From positions 1 to 41,415 of the forward strand of contig JALVUQ010000053.1 in NCBI GenBank assembly GCA_027035575.1: a stretch of 41,415 nt of DNA. Direction: 5' to 3'. The stretch comes from Desulfurellales bacterium. GTDB lineage: Bacteria; Campylobacterota_A; Desulfurellia; Desulfurellales; Hippeaceae. Positions 24,986 through 33,309 of the stretch are shown here, piece by piece (within the stretch, counting starts at the first letter, position 1; every line of letters begins with the position of its first letter). Position numbers and translations under genes: made by a program. The notes under the pieces are model-generated. The model was given only the letters and a program-made list of their open reading frames with translations, searched no databases and had not been told where the DNA came from.

Positions 24986-25706
24986 AAAAGACCCCAACAA
25001 TATGACGCTCCTTGAGCATATAGAGGAGCTTCGGATACGATTGCTGTGGATTGTCGGCGGTATTATCGTAGGTGTTTTGGCTTCCGTGTCTTATTCGGAA
25101 CAGATTGTCAACATAGCGATAGCACCGCTTCAAAAGGCTCTGCCGCACGGAAGTAAAATCATTTTCACAGGTGTTACGGAAGCCTTTTGGGTCAGGCTTG
25201 AGTCGGCTCTGGTTGCAGGCATAATAATAACGATACCCTTTACGTTTTATCAAATTTGGCTTTTTATCAAGCCCGGTCTGGAAGAAAGAGAAAAAAAGTT
25301 TGCAATCCCGTTTGTTTTCTTTTTTACTCTCTTTTTTATGTCCGGTGTGATTTTTGCATACAAGGTAGTTTTACCCATCGGTTTTTCCTTTCTTTTGAGA
25401 TACGGCGGTAAAGAGCTGTCTGCAATGCCGAGCATTAAACAATATATGTCGCTTTTTTTGCGTATGTTGACGGCTTTCGGATTGGTGTTCGAGCTGCCTA
25501 TCGTTACGTTTATTTTATCGAGGATGGGAATGATAAATGCAAAAGATTTGATAAAGAAATCCGATTATGCGCTGCTTGTCATTTTTATAGTGGCAGCCGT
25601 TTTAACACCGCCGGATGTTTTCACTCAATTTCTTATGGCAGGACCGTTAATTCTGCTGTATATAATTAGCATAGTTATAGCTTATCTGTTCTCAACCAAG
25701 AAATGA
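24969..25706 (+). CDS. tatC: Sec-independent translocase component TatC
   Basis: This 245-residue inner-membrane receptor for twin-arginine signal peptides has about six hydrophobic helices. Diagnostic segments are the N-terminal MTLLEHIEELRIRLL, whose EL-R motif binds the signal, FWVRLESALVAGIIITIPF, LEEREKKFAIPF, and the late AAVLTPPDVFTQ. The start at 24969 lies in the tatA tail; an ATG eleven codons later (MTLLEHI) is also possible and would begin exactly at the conserved region. The stop overlaps the prepilin peptidase start (ATGA). Confidence 0.95.
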   Translation: MKKRNRKDPNNMTLLEHIEELRIRLLWIVGGIIVGVLASVSYSEQIVNIAIAPLQKALPHGSKIIFTGVTEAFWVRLESALVAGIIITIPFTFYQIWLFIKPGLEEREKKFAIPFVFFFTLFFMSGVIFAYKVVLPIGFSFLLRYGGKELSAMPSIKQYMSLFLRMLTAFGLVFELPIVTFILSRMGMINAKDLIKKSDYALLVIFIVAAVLTPPDVFTQFLMAGPLILLYIISIVIAYLFSTKK

Positions 25707-26464
25707 TAGTATCAAGCGCTATTTTGGTATTTATATTCGGGCTTGTTGTCGGCAGTTTCCTCAATGTGTGCATCTATAGAATTCCAATCGGAAAGTCTGT
25801 TGTTTATCCGCCTTCGTCTTGCCCGAACTGCAATATGAAAATTAAGTGGTACGACAACATACCTGTTTTGAGCTATATAGTACTAAAGGGTAAATGCAGG
25901 TACTGCAAGCATCCTATATCACCCGTATATCCTGCTGTTGAGCTTCTGAGCGGTTTCATCGCCTTAGCTCTTTTTTTTAAATACGGCTACTCTTTTGAGT
26001 TTGCCATTTTTTTGATTTTCTCTTATATGTTGATTGTCGGAAGCTTTATAGACAGTAAATATTACATAATTCCAGATAGGATCAGCATAGGGCTTATAGT
26101 GCTCGGCATAGTTTTTTCATATTTTTTGAAGCTTGGGATAAAAGGCTCTCTAATAGGCGCTGTGTCGGGTTTTATAGTTCTTTATCTTGTAGCCGTTTTG
26201 GGTAAAATTATCTTTAAAAAAGAGGCTATGGGCGGAGGCGATATTAAACTGTTAAGCGGCATAGGAGCTTTCTTGGGCATAAAGGGTGTGTTTTTTACGC
26301 TGTTTGTCTCCTCCTTTTTGGGTAGTATTATCGGCGTTGGTCTGATAATAGCCGGCAAAAAGGATATGGCAAGCAAGCTGCCGTTTGGTCCGTATCTGTC
26401 TTGTGCTGCAATTTTATACCTGTTTTTCGGCAAATGGCTTTTTAAAACGTTATACGGTTTTTAA
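25703..26464 (+). CDS. pilD: Prepilin peptidase / N-methyltransferase (type IV leader peptidase)
   Basis: This 253-residue polytopic membrane enzyme cuts type IV pilin and type II secretion pseudopilin leaders and methylates the new N terminus. It has the full two-part architecture: the N-terminal methyltransferase domain with paired CPNC and CRYC zinc-type motifs (about 34-72), then the aspartyl protease with the first Asp in FIDSKYYIIPD and the second in GGGDIKL. No pilin genes are nearby; pilins must be encoded elsewhere. It overlaps tatC by four bases and abuts the LptF/G gene, so it rides in a membrane-function operon. Confidence 0.95.
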   Translation: MIVSSAILVFIFGLVVGSFLNVCIYRIPIGKSVVYPPSSCPNCNMKIKWYDNIPVLSYIVLKGKCRYCKHPISPVYPAVELLSGFIALALFFKYGYSFEFAIFLIFSYMLIVGSFIDSKYYIIPDRISIGLIVLGIVFSYFLKLGIKGSLIGAVSGFIVLYLVAVLGKIIFKKEAMGGGDIKLLSGIGAFLGIKGVFFTLFVSSFLGSIIGVGLIIAGKKDMASKLPFGPYLSCAAILYLFFGKWLFKTLYGF

Positions 26465-27514
26465 GTGAAAAAGATAGATTGGTATATACTAAAAAGCATA
26501 GCTTTGAGTTTTGTCATCTCATTTGCGGTAACGACGCTTATAATGCTGCTTGGAAATTTGATAAAAATATACGACATACTGTTTGCAAAGGGTGTCAACA
26601 TCTCTTTAATGGGCAGGATAGTGTGGGACAGCTTTGTTTTCCTGTCTATTTTTACAATTCCTATGGCTTTGACTTTAAGCGTAAACTTTACATATACACA
26701 GCTTTCCGCCAACTCTGAAATAATAGCCCTAAGAAGCTCGGGCATATCTTTAAAAAGGCTGTACTATCCCGCATTTGTTTTTAGTTTGTTGATATTTGCC
26801 GTACTCTTTTACGATACGATGTTTTTGGCGTATAAGTCGAAGTTGACCTACAGAACTGATATAGCCAAAGCGTTTAAAAACAGAATATATGTGGGATTAA
26901 AGCAAAAGATATTTTACACGGGTTTAAACAAAGCCACCTTATATGCCAACTCCATATCTCCCGATAAAAAGAGACTCTACAGTGTTTTCTACTCTGATAA
27001 AAACGGTGTAATAACGGCAAAAGAAGCCGATTTTCAAGATGCCGTTTTCGGAGTTGTCGTTAATTTTAAAAATGCTCATATATACAACACAAAGGATAAC
27101 GCCACAGAATACGGCAAGGTTGCAAACTATAAAATATCCGTTTTTGTTAATGAGAATTCAAAAAGCATTGTAAAAAAGAACGATACCAGATATATGAATA
27201 TAGACGAGCTTATAAACTATTACACAAAAACACACAACAGAGAGGCTTTGTATAAAATCAACAAGATGTTGGTATTTTCTTTCAGCGTTTTCTTTTTGTC
27301 GATTATAGGCTTTGTATTTGGAATAACGTTTGCAAGAAGCGGAAAAAGCGCAGGCATTATCGTAAGTATGTCAATATTTTTCATTTTTTATATTCTTGAA
27401 ATGTTTGGTGAATCCTTATTTAAAAGCTACGGAATTATCTGGTCGATATGGCTTCCAGATATCATACTTTTGATTTTCGGATTGTATATTTTCTATAAAA
27501 AATCGACAAACTGA
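26465..27514 (+). CDS. LptF/LptG (YjgP/YjgQ) family permease
   Basis: This 349-residue inner-membrane protein of the LptF/G family is the transmembrane part of the LptBFG transporter that extracts lipopolysaccharide toward the outer membrane. The pattern is typical: three N-terminal hydrophobic helices with WDSFVFLSIFTIPMALTLS and the coupling segment EIIALRSSGISLKRLY, a periplasmic beta-jellyroll domain (about 115-255), and three C-terminal helices. The start is a GTG immediately after the previous stop. The sequence does not clearly separate LptF from LptG, so no symbol is given. Its last 53 bases overlap the convergent lnt gene. Confidence 0.87.
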   Translation: MKKIDWYILKSIALSFVISFAVTTLIMLLGNLIKIYDILFAKGVNISLMGRIVWDSFVFLSIFTIPMALTLSVNFTYTQLSANSEIIALRSSGISLKRLYYPAFVFSLLIFAVLFYDTMFLAYKSKLTYRTDIAKAFKNRIYVGLKQKIFYTGLNKATLYANSISPDKKRLYSVFYSDKNGVITAKEADFQDAVFGVVVNFKNAHIYNTKDNATEYGKVANYKISVFVNENSKSIVKKNDTRYMNIDELINYYTKTHNREALYKINKMLVFSFSVFFLSIIGFVFGITFARSGKSAGIIVSMSIFFIFYILEMFGESLFKSYGIIWSIWLPDIILLIFGLYIFYKKSTN

Positions 27515-28904
27515 CAAAAGCGATTAAGACAATGGGAAAAAGATAGCCTCCTTTGTCAAACGGCGTTTTATCGCTGACGGTTATTTTCACCTTTTTTGTT
27601 AAAACATCTTTTTTGTATGCTTTTAGTCTTGCAATGATTTTGCCATTTGGAGCAATTATTTCACTAATGCCGTTATTTGCGACCCTTACAACCCATACTG
27701 CATTCTCAACGGCTCTGAATACGGCATTTCTTCCAAGCAGATAGAATGTCGGTGTTTTTGAAAACCAGGCATCATTTGTCAATACTGCCAACAGATTTGC
27801 CCCTTCGTTTTTGTATTTTCTTGAAATAGAAGAAAATGCCTCTTCGTAGCATATCATAGGTCCTATTTTTAACCTTCCGTCATTAAAAATAACATTTCTT
27901 TTACCCCTTGAAAAATCCCCCGGGTCCATATCTTTGGGAACAAGATTGCCAATAACACTTCTTAGCGGTAAAAACTCGGCAAAAGGAACGAGTATCTGCT
28001 TGTTGTAAAATTGCAGTTTCTTACCCTTTATAAAAACCACGCTGTTGAAGTATTGTGTTTTTTTCTCCCTTACAACCCCGCTTATTAAACCAAATTTTTT
28101 GTTTTTCATAAATCCGATTAAGGGGTTGTTGCTTTTCTCAAAGATGTAGGGGTATGCGGATTCAGGCCAAAAAACAACATCACTTTTCAAATTTTTTGTT
28201 GCTCTAATATAGATATTCAGGTTTCTGTTTAGAAATTTACTCTCCCATTTTTCATTTTGCGGAATGCCTCCCTGAACTATCGATATTGTTTTGGTAAAGG
28301 AATATTTCGGATTGTTTGTCGGTAAAAACAAAAAAAGAACAACAAATACAAGCGGAAGAATGAATTTCATATCCTTTTTTAAAAGCATATACAGTGCAAT
28401 ATTGGCAAAGATTAACTCAAGACCCACAAAGTAAGGTCCGAAATAAGAGGCTGATTTAATAAATATAGGTATGTTCCATACAAGCAGATTGAAGTTTCCC
28501 AAAGGAAGCCCGTAGAATAGGTTCGATTTAATAAACTCAAACGTTATAAACAAAAAAGGCAGAAAAATAATTCCCAACTTTAGTTTTTTATTGATGTAAA
28601 CGGCAAGGAAAATATAAACAAAATGGTAGGAAACAAGAATGAGAAATAAAATTAGCGATATAAAAAAGTTAAGTCCGTAATAGATAAACAGGCTTTTGAA
28701 AATACCGGAATATAAAAACGCAACAAACGGAAAAAAAGAAAAAAAGGTAAGTTTTAAAGCCGGTTTTTTATCGTAAAAAAATAGAAAACCCAAAAAAGCA
28801 GCAAAAGAAAGGTATGAGCAGTAGAAAGAGAGTATAAAAAGTATCGATGAGAAATAGAAAAACCTATCCGATAATTTCGCCGATTTCAAATCTGTATCCA
28901 GCAA
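27462..28904 (-). CDS. lnt: Apolipoprotein N-acyltransferase
   Basis: Lnt adds the third acyl chain to the N-terminal cysteine of lipoproteins at the outer face of the inner membrane. The 480-residue protein has 5-6 N-terminal hydrophobic helices, then a nitrilase-like periplasmic domain. The catalytic triad is recognisable: Glu in PFAEFLPLR, Lys in KIGPMICYEEAF upstream of the nucleophile, and Cys in MICYEEAF. LPLGNFNLLVWN and AVLTNDAWFSKTP also fit. A last membrane helix ends the protein. The start is uncertain: no ATG is near, and a TTG at 28904 with AAAGG upstream, or the TTG at 28889, would place it inside fmt. Confidence 0.92.
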   Translation of the reverse strand: MLDTDLKSAKLSDRFFYFSSILFILSFYCSYLSFAAFLGFLFFYDKKPALKLTFFSFFPFVAFLYSGIFKSLFIYYGLNFFISLILFLILVSYHFVYIFLAVYINKKLKLGIIFLPFLFITFEFIKSNLFYGLPLGNFNLLVWNIPIFIKSASYFGPYFVGLELIFANIALYMLLKKDMKFILPLVFVVLFLFLPTNNPKYSFTKTISIVQGGIPQNEKWESKFLNRNLNIYIRATKNLKSDVVFWPESAYPYIFEKSNNPLIGFMKNKKFGLISGVVREKKTQYFNSVVFIKGKKLQFYNKQILVPFAEFLPLRSVIGNLVPKDMDPGDFSRGKRNVIFNDGRLKIGPMICYEEAFSSISRKYKNEGANLLAVLTNDAWFSKTPTFYLLGRNAVFRAVENAVWVVRVANNGISEIIAPNGKIIARLKAYKKDVLTKKVKITVSDKTPFDKGGYLFPIVLIAFVSLSIFYRKYTIRKSKV

Positions 28905-29790
28905 GAAAAGCCTTTATGTCCATAGGCTTTTTTGATTCGGGTTGAATCTTTTTTACGGATAAAGAACCTTTGGCACATCCTATAACCAGCTCTTTTTTTG
29001 TTAGTTTTGATACTGTGGATGCCTCTGCATCCTCGTCTATTTTTTTTGCTTCGTATATTTTAAACATTTTACCTTTGTGATAGAAATATGCGCTCGGCCA
29101 CTCGTAGTATGCCTTAACCATATTCACTATCGTTTCGGCATCCATTTTTTTAAAGTCTATCTTGCCGTCTTCTTTTTTAATAATTTTGCTGTAAGTTGCT
29201 TTCTTATTGTCCTGCTTTTTGGGTTTGACTTCTCCTCCTTCCAGCGCATTAAGCACGCAGGCAACCATATTTGAGCCTATTTTTGAAAGCCTGTTGTGAA
29301 GGGTTTCGTAGTTGTCGTTTTCATTGATTTTTTCTACCCACTGCATATATATGTCGCCCGCATCCATTTCGCTGCTTACGTCGATTATTGAAACACCCGT
29401 GTATTTGTCACCGTTTAAAAGAGCGTAGTTTATAGGAGACGGACCTCTGTATTTCGGCAGCAGGGAGGGATGAATATTGACGGCTTTTAACCTGGGTATG
29501 CTTAAAATGCTATCCGGCAAAAACTTTCCGTATGAAACAACAACAAATATATCGGCTTTGAAAGACTCTATTTTTTTAAAAGCCTCGTCTGTTTTGAGCT
29601 TTTCGGGTTGATAAACCTCCAAAGAGAGCTTTTTTGCCGCAACTTTGACGGGAGGCTCTATCAATTTTTTTCCTCTTTTACCTTTTTTATCGGGCGTTGA
29701 AACAACTCCGGCAATATCAAATCCGTATTGTGACAGCAGATTTAAAGGTTCTACGGCAAATTCGCTTGTTCCGAAAAAGAGAATCCTCAC
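28864..29790 (-). CDS. fmt: Methionyl-tRNA formyltransferase
   Basis: Fmt formylates initiator Met-tRNA from 10-formyl-THF. The 308-residue protein, counted from the GTG at 29790, has ILFFGTSEFAVEPL at the N terminus, TPDKKGKRGKKL, the catalytic-loop motif NIHPSLLPKYRGPSPINYALLNG (in two pieces) with the conserved Asn-His pair, the Asp in SSEMDAGDIY, and a C-terminal tRNA-binding OB domain. GTG is preferred because it has GGAG upstream and overlaps the def stop as GTGA; an upstream in-frame ATG would add residues not found in the family. Its neighbour def removes the formyl group later. Confidence 0.95.
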   Translation of the reverse strand: MRILFFGTSEFAVEPLNLLSQYGFDIAGVVSTPDKKGKRGKKLIEPPVKVAAKKLSLEVYQPEKLKTDEAFKKIESFKADIFVVVSYGKFLPDSILSIPRLKAVNIHPSLLPKYRGPSPINYALLNGDKYTGVSIIDVSSEMDAGDIYMQWVEKINENDNYETLHNRLSKIGSNMVACVLNALEGGEVKPKKQDNKKATYSKIIKKEDGKIDFKKMDAETIVNMVKAYYEWPSAYFYHKGKMFKIYEAKKIDEDAEASTVSKLTKKELVIGCAKGSLSVKKIQPESKKPMDIKAFLAGYRFEIGEIIG

Positions 29791-30305
29791 TGTTGAGCAC
29801 TCCTCTCCTTCTGCATCTTTTTCCACTCTTTTTTGAAAATAGCTTTTCTAATCGGACTTAACCTGTCAACAAACAAAATGCCGTTTAGATGGTCAATCTC
29901 GTGTTGCAGAACAACGCTTAAAAAATCTTCGGTCTCTATTATCCTGTCATTTCCGTCTATATCGATATATTTGACCTTAACGCCTTTTTTCCTGTTTTTT
30001 ATAGTATCGTAATATCCTGGAACGCTCAAACAGCCCTCTTCGTGCTCTTCGTATGTGCCCTCCGCTGCAATTATTTCGGGGTTTATAAGCTTTATTAGCT
30101 CGTTATTACCGCCGGGTTTTGTATCTATAACAACAAGTCTTTTTAAAATCCCCAACTGTTCCGCTGCCAAGCCTATTCCGTTGTAGCTGTACATAATATC
30201 TTTCATATCATCCAACAGCTTTAATATATTTTCATCTATATGCTCAATAGTTTCCGATTTCTTTCTTAAAATCGAATCAGGATAGACCTTTACTTCGTAA
30301 CTCAT
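29787..30305 (-). CDS. def: Peptide deformylase
   Basis: This metal-dependent enzyme removes the N-formyl group from nascent proteins. The 172-residue product shows all three signature motifs: GIGLAAEQLG, EGCLSVPG with the metal-binding Cys, and QHEIDHLNGILFVDRL with the HExxH pair of metal-binding His and catalytic Glu. The ATG at 30305 has GGGAGG eight bases upstream; an in-frame ATG five codons earlier lies before that site. It is followed directly by fmt, the standard def-fmt pairing. Confidence 0.96.
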   Translation of the reverse strand: MSYEVKVYPDSILRKKSETIEHIDENILKLLDDMKDIMYSYNGIGLAAEQLGILKRLVVIDTKPGGNNELIKLINPEIIAAEGTYEEHEEGCLSVPGYYDTIKNRKKGVKVKYIDIDGNDRIIETEDFLSVVLQHEIDHLNGILFVDRLSPIRKAIFKKEWKKMQKERSAQQ

Positions 30306-30338
30306 ACAAACCTCCCACACCCGATAGTATTGACCTTT

Positions 30339-31439
30339 TTACAAAAAATCAAGATTTTTAAGAAATTCGTACAGGTGTCCGAGTGTTCTTTTTGCAGCCG
30401 CTTTTCTCATAAAGTTCAGATTGCCCATATATTTTGTGTAAATTTGATTAAGCTCTCCCTTGAAATATATATTCAAAACAAACCTGTTTCCGTTTAAAGA
30501 GTTTGGAAACAGCACCACATCCGCGTCTTTGATAATGTCGTTTTTTACATCATTATCACTCTTTTTTATGATAGAGGCAGCAAAGCTTTTTTTATCCGAC
30601 ATCAGAAGCGTAACGTATCCTCCGCTGAAGGTCTCAATTATGCCCAGCTTTAGTTTTTTTTCACTCATAATGGCATCCACGACATCTTCTATCTTTTCAT
30701 CTTTGTCTGAATACAGCTTTAAAGCAAACCTGTTTTCGATTTGCTTGCGTATATTATCAAGCCTGCTTTTATCAAACGAAAAGAGCCTGACGGCAAGCTC
30801 TCCCTCCTGTGCATTTAAAATTATATCAACCTTTTTTGTTTCGATTGTCGATAAGAATTCGTCCATATCGGACTCCGCAACACCGATTAGCTTCAGGTCG
30901 TATCTGTATTTTTTCTTTGCAGGGAAAAGCTCGGATATCGTTGGAAGGACATAGTTTTCAAACATAGGCTTCATTTCGCTCGGAACGCCAGGCAGTGAAA
31001 AGAAATGAGCTTTGTTTATTTTTATTGAGATTCCCGGTGCCGTTCCGTGTTCGTTTTTGATGATTTCAGCCCCTTGAGGCAAGTATACCTGCTTTAAATG
31101 CGACAGTTTTAACCTTACGTTTTTGCTTTTAACCTTTCTGACAACGTCAAAATAGGCATTTTTGCAGAGTTTTAAACTTTTATTTGCCGCTTGAGAGAGA
31201 GCTTCGGTTGTCAAATCGTCAAAGGTGGGTCCCAAACCGCCCGTTGTTATAACGACATCGTAAGTAGCGCTTAAACACCCGAATGTCTCTTTGATTTCGT
31301 CTATATTATCTTTCAAAGCGTAAATGCTTTCAGCTTCGTATCCGTTTGCAGCCAATGTTTTTGCTATATAGTTGGAATTCGTATCTACAATTGAGCCGTT
31401 TAGGATTTCGTTTCCTATTGAAATAATGGCTATTCTCAT
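30339..31439 (-). CDS. CinA-family protein with degenerate C-terminal domain
   Basis: This 366-residue CinA homologue has an intact N-terminal COG1058 domain (ISIGNEILNGSIVDTNSNYIA, TTGGLGPTFDDLTTEAL, PGVPSEMKPMFENYVLP) and a middle linker domain. The C-terminal part (from about residue 258) should be the PncC-type nicotinamide-nucleotide amidohydrolase, but the signature ESCTGG reads ETFSGG, and the following region is short and full of Lys/Asp instead of the usual glycine-rich strand. Amidohydrolase activity is therefore doubtful. The protein is about 45 residues shorter than full-length CinA. It lies between the TSUP permease and def on the minus strand. A separate short homologue is encoded at 17204-17980. 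Confidence 0.85.
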   Translation of the reverse strand: MRIAIISIGNEILNGSIVDTNSNYIAKTLAANGYEAESIYALKDNIDEIKETFGCLSATYDVVITTGGLGPTFDDLTTEALSQAANKSLKLCKNAYFDVVRKVKSKNVRLKLSHLKQVYLPQGAEIIKNEHGTAPGISIKINKAHFFSLPGVPSEMKPMFENYVLPTISELFPAKKKYRYDLKLIGVAESDMDEFLSTIETKKVDIILNAQEGELAVRLFSFDKSRLDNIRKQIENRFALKLYSDKDEKIEDVVDAIMSEKKLKLGIIETFSGGYVTLLMSDKKSFAASIIKKSDNDVKNDIIKDADVVLFPNSLNGNRFVLNIYFKGELNQIYTKYMGNLNFMRKAAAKRTLGHLYEFLKNLDFL

Positions 31440-31449
31440 ATCTCACCTC

Positions 31450-32187
31450 TTAAAAGAACATAAGTTTAACGGCAAAGACAAACAGCAAAATAAGCAGCGC
31501 AATGCGTATAAATTTGTCACCCTTTTTTATGGAAACGTGTATGGCTATTCTTGCACCTATTATGCTGCCCAAGCCTAAGATTACGCCTACAAGAAAGTTT
31601 ATCTGATGAGCAAAGATGAACATAGGTAAAATCAGCACGGTGTACAGCGTTATGACAAAAACCTTTATTGCGTTGGATTCAACCATAGAGAAACCACCCC
31701 ATATGGAAGCGGATATAATGAAAAATCCGACACCCGCTTGAATGAAACCGCCGTATATGCCTATAAAGAAAAATATTAACGCCATTAGCTTTTTATTCAG
31801 GCTTGAAAGTTCCGATTTTACCAGTCTTTGCGGTTTATATATCGTGATAACGCTTATTACCACCATCAAAATGGCTATAATTTTTTTTAAAAGTTCATTT
31901 GAAATATGTGTTGCTATGTAGCTTCCGATGAAAGAGCCGGCTATTGCAAACGGCGCGACAAAGAATACGAATTTATAATCGAGCAGTTTCAGTCTGTAGA
32001 ACTTTGAGGAGGCAAAGGAGTTTTGAATTAAAAGCCCCACTCTGTTTGTTCCGTTTGCAACGGTTGGCGGCAAACCGAAAGCTATCAATATTGCCAAAGT
32101 TAGAAAAGAGCCGCCTGCGGCAAGAACATTTATAAATCCGACAACTATTCCGGCAATGAAGATAAAAAACAGGTGTAAATTGTCCAT
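31450..32187 (-). CDS. TSUP (TauE/SafE) family permease
   Basis: This 245-residue membrane protein has about seven to eight hydrophobic helices and the two half-repeats of the TauE/SafE/YfcA family. The first half shows GFINVLAAGGSFLTLAILIAFGLPPTVANGTNRVGLLIQ, cited here in part for its GGS and NGTNR motifs; the second half shows GIYGGFIQAGVGFFII. Characterised members export or import sulfite, sulfoacetate, taurine or related anions, so a sulfur anion is a fair guess, but the substrate cannot be read from sequence. It lies 10 bases before the CinA gene start on the same strand, and the region upstream to 32304 has no gene. Confidence 0.85.
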   Translation of the reverse strand: MDNLHLFFIFIAGIVVGFINVLAAGGSFLTLAILIAFGLPPTVANGTNRVGLLIQNSFASSKFYRLKLLDYKFVFFVAPFAIAGSFIGSYIATHISNELLKKIIAILMVVISVITIYKPQRLVKSELSSLNKKLMALIFFFIGIYGGFIQAGVGFFIISASIWGGFSMVESNAIKVFVITLYTVLILPMFIFAHQINFLVGVILGLGSIIGARIAIHVSIKKGDKFIRIALLILLFVFAVKLMFF

Positions 32188-32303
32188 AAATCCATTCTAT
32201 AAAATAAGTATATAAAATGAAATATTTTATTTTGTTAGCTTCAGTGGGTTTGGTTGGTTATCAAGTTTCAAATACGTTGAATCTTTTTATTTACGGAGAA
32301 TGG

Positions 32304-32332
32304 TTGACTTTTATAAGTAAATAAGTTATAAT
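32304..32332 (+). promoter_or_regulatory. Promoter of the degenerate GGDEF gene
   Basis: TTGACT (32304-32309), a 17-base spacer and a perfect TATAAT (32327-32332). Transcription should start near base 32339. That would leave only about 10 bases before the ATG at 32349 but about 45 before the ATG at 32385, one reason for preferring the later start. Confidence 0.7.
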
Positions 32333-32384
32333 AAATAGTCTTTAATGAATGTCTAATTCAACAATTAAGCTAAGCGGTGGGTGG

Positions 32385-33287
32385 ATGATAGAAGAAAAGG
32401 ATGTTTTGGAGATACAAAGAGAGATTTTAAAGGGCGCAAGTAAAAACAACACCCTGCTCCTTCCAAGTGCATATAAAAAAATGTTTATAAAAATTGCCAA
32501 GCAGAAGGGCTTTAGCGAAGACGATTGCTTAAAAGCCGACAAGGAACTTGCTTTTGAAAAATTTGCATATAAAGTGTCCGTTATGAAGGATGAGAGGATG
32601 AAGGATATTTCAGTTAAAATTAACGACACCAAAGAAAATCTCATTGTAAATCTTGACAGTGAAGCAAGCGAGATAGAAGAGTCCGTTAAAAATATTAAAA
32701 ACAATGTGGACGGCGATAAAAAAGAGCTAAAAAGCAGGCTTGATGCCTTTATCAATAAATATTCCCACCTTGTGAACACCATTCACAACATCAGAACAAA
32801 TATTGAGGATATTGAAGACTCCATAAAACACGCAACCGAGATGAGCATACAAGACCCGATAACGCTTCTTGGCAATTGTAAGTATTTCGAGATGTCTTTT
32901 GAGGGCGAGCTGTATATGTTGAAAAGATATAAAATCCCGGCATCTTTGATGCTGATTAGGATGAAAAATTTAGGTCAGGTTAGGGATAAATACGGTGCAT
33001 CGGTTGAGCTTTCCGTTATAAAAAATCTTGCCAAAATCATCTATGAGAACATACGCTCGAGCGATATGCTTTTTAGGTGTGATAACGGTGATTTCAGAAT
33101 ATTTATGCACAATACGGATGAAGAGAAGGCACAAATATTTGCTCAAAAAATAAAATACCTGATAGGCAGGGTTGTATTCCAAAAAAACGACGATAGATTC
33201 AGAATAAATATTTTGCACGGAACAAACCAGATAAGAGCAGACGACACCATTGACAGCATTCTTATGAGAATGGTGTTGAATGGATAA
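32385..33287 (+). CDS. Coiled-coil protein with degenerate GGDEF domain
   Basis: This 300-residue cytoplasmic protein has an N-terminal helical region (about 1-55), a long coiled coil (about 60-150) and a C-terminal domain with the diguanylate-cyclase fold. DPITLLGNCKYFE stands for the family's DxLTGLxNRRxF, and RCDNGDFRIFM stands for RxGGDEFxxl. The catalytic GGDEF reads DNGDF, so cyclase activity is unlikely; no RxxD inhibitory site is evident. It may bind a nucleotide or a partner. There is no membrane segment or sensor domain. The start is placed at the second ATG (MIEEKDV) because of the promoter distance; the ATG at 32349 would add 12 residues. It stands alone, with its own promoter. 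Confidence 0.75.
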   Translation: MIEEKDVLEIQREILKGASKNNTLLLPSAYKKMFIKIAKQKGFSEDDCLKADKELAFEKFAYKVSVMKDERMKDISVKINDTKENLIVNLDSEASEIEESVKNIKNNVDGDKKELKSRLDAFINKYSHLVNTIHNIRTNIEDIEDSIKHATEMSIQDPITLLGNCKYFEMSFEGELYMLKRYKIPASLMLIRMKNLGQVRDKYGASVELSVIKNLAKIIYENIRSSDMLFRCDNGDFRIFMHNTDEEKAQIFAQKIKYLIGRVVFQKNDDRFRINILHGTNQIRADDTIDSILMRMVLNG

Positions 33288-33309
33288 TTAGTCTGTAAGG
33301 TTTCAAAAA

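Noticed and set aside
30339-31439. Treating the CinA homologue as a frameshifted full-length gene.
   Set aside because: The frame is open to a family-like end and the altered ETFSGG region shows no sign of a frame change; it looks diverged, not broken.
32210-32240. An AT-only inverted repeat (ATAAAAT...ATTTTAT) near the TSUP gene start as a terminator.
   Set aside because: No GC stem and no U-tract in a useful direction; it lies upstream of the gene rather than after one.
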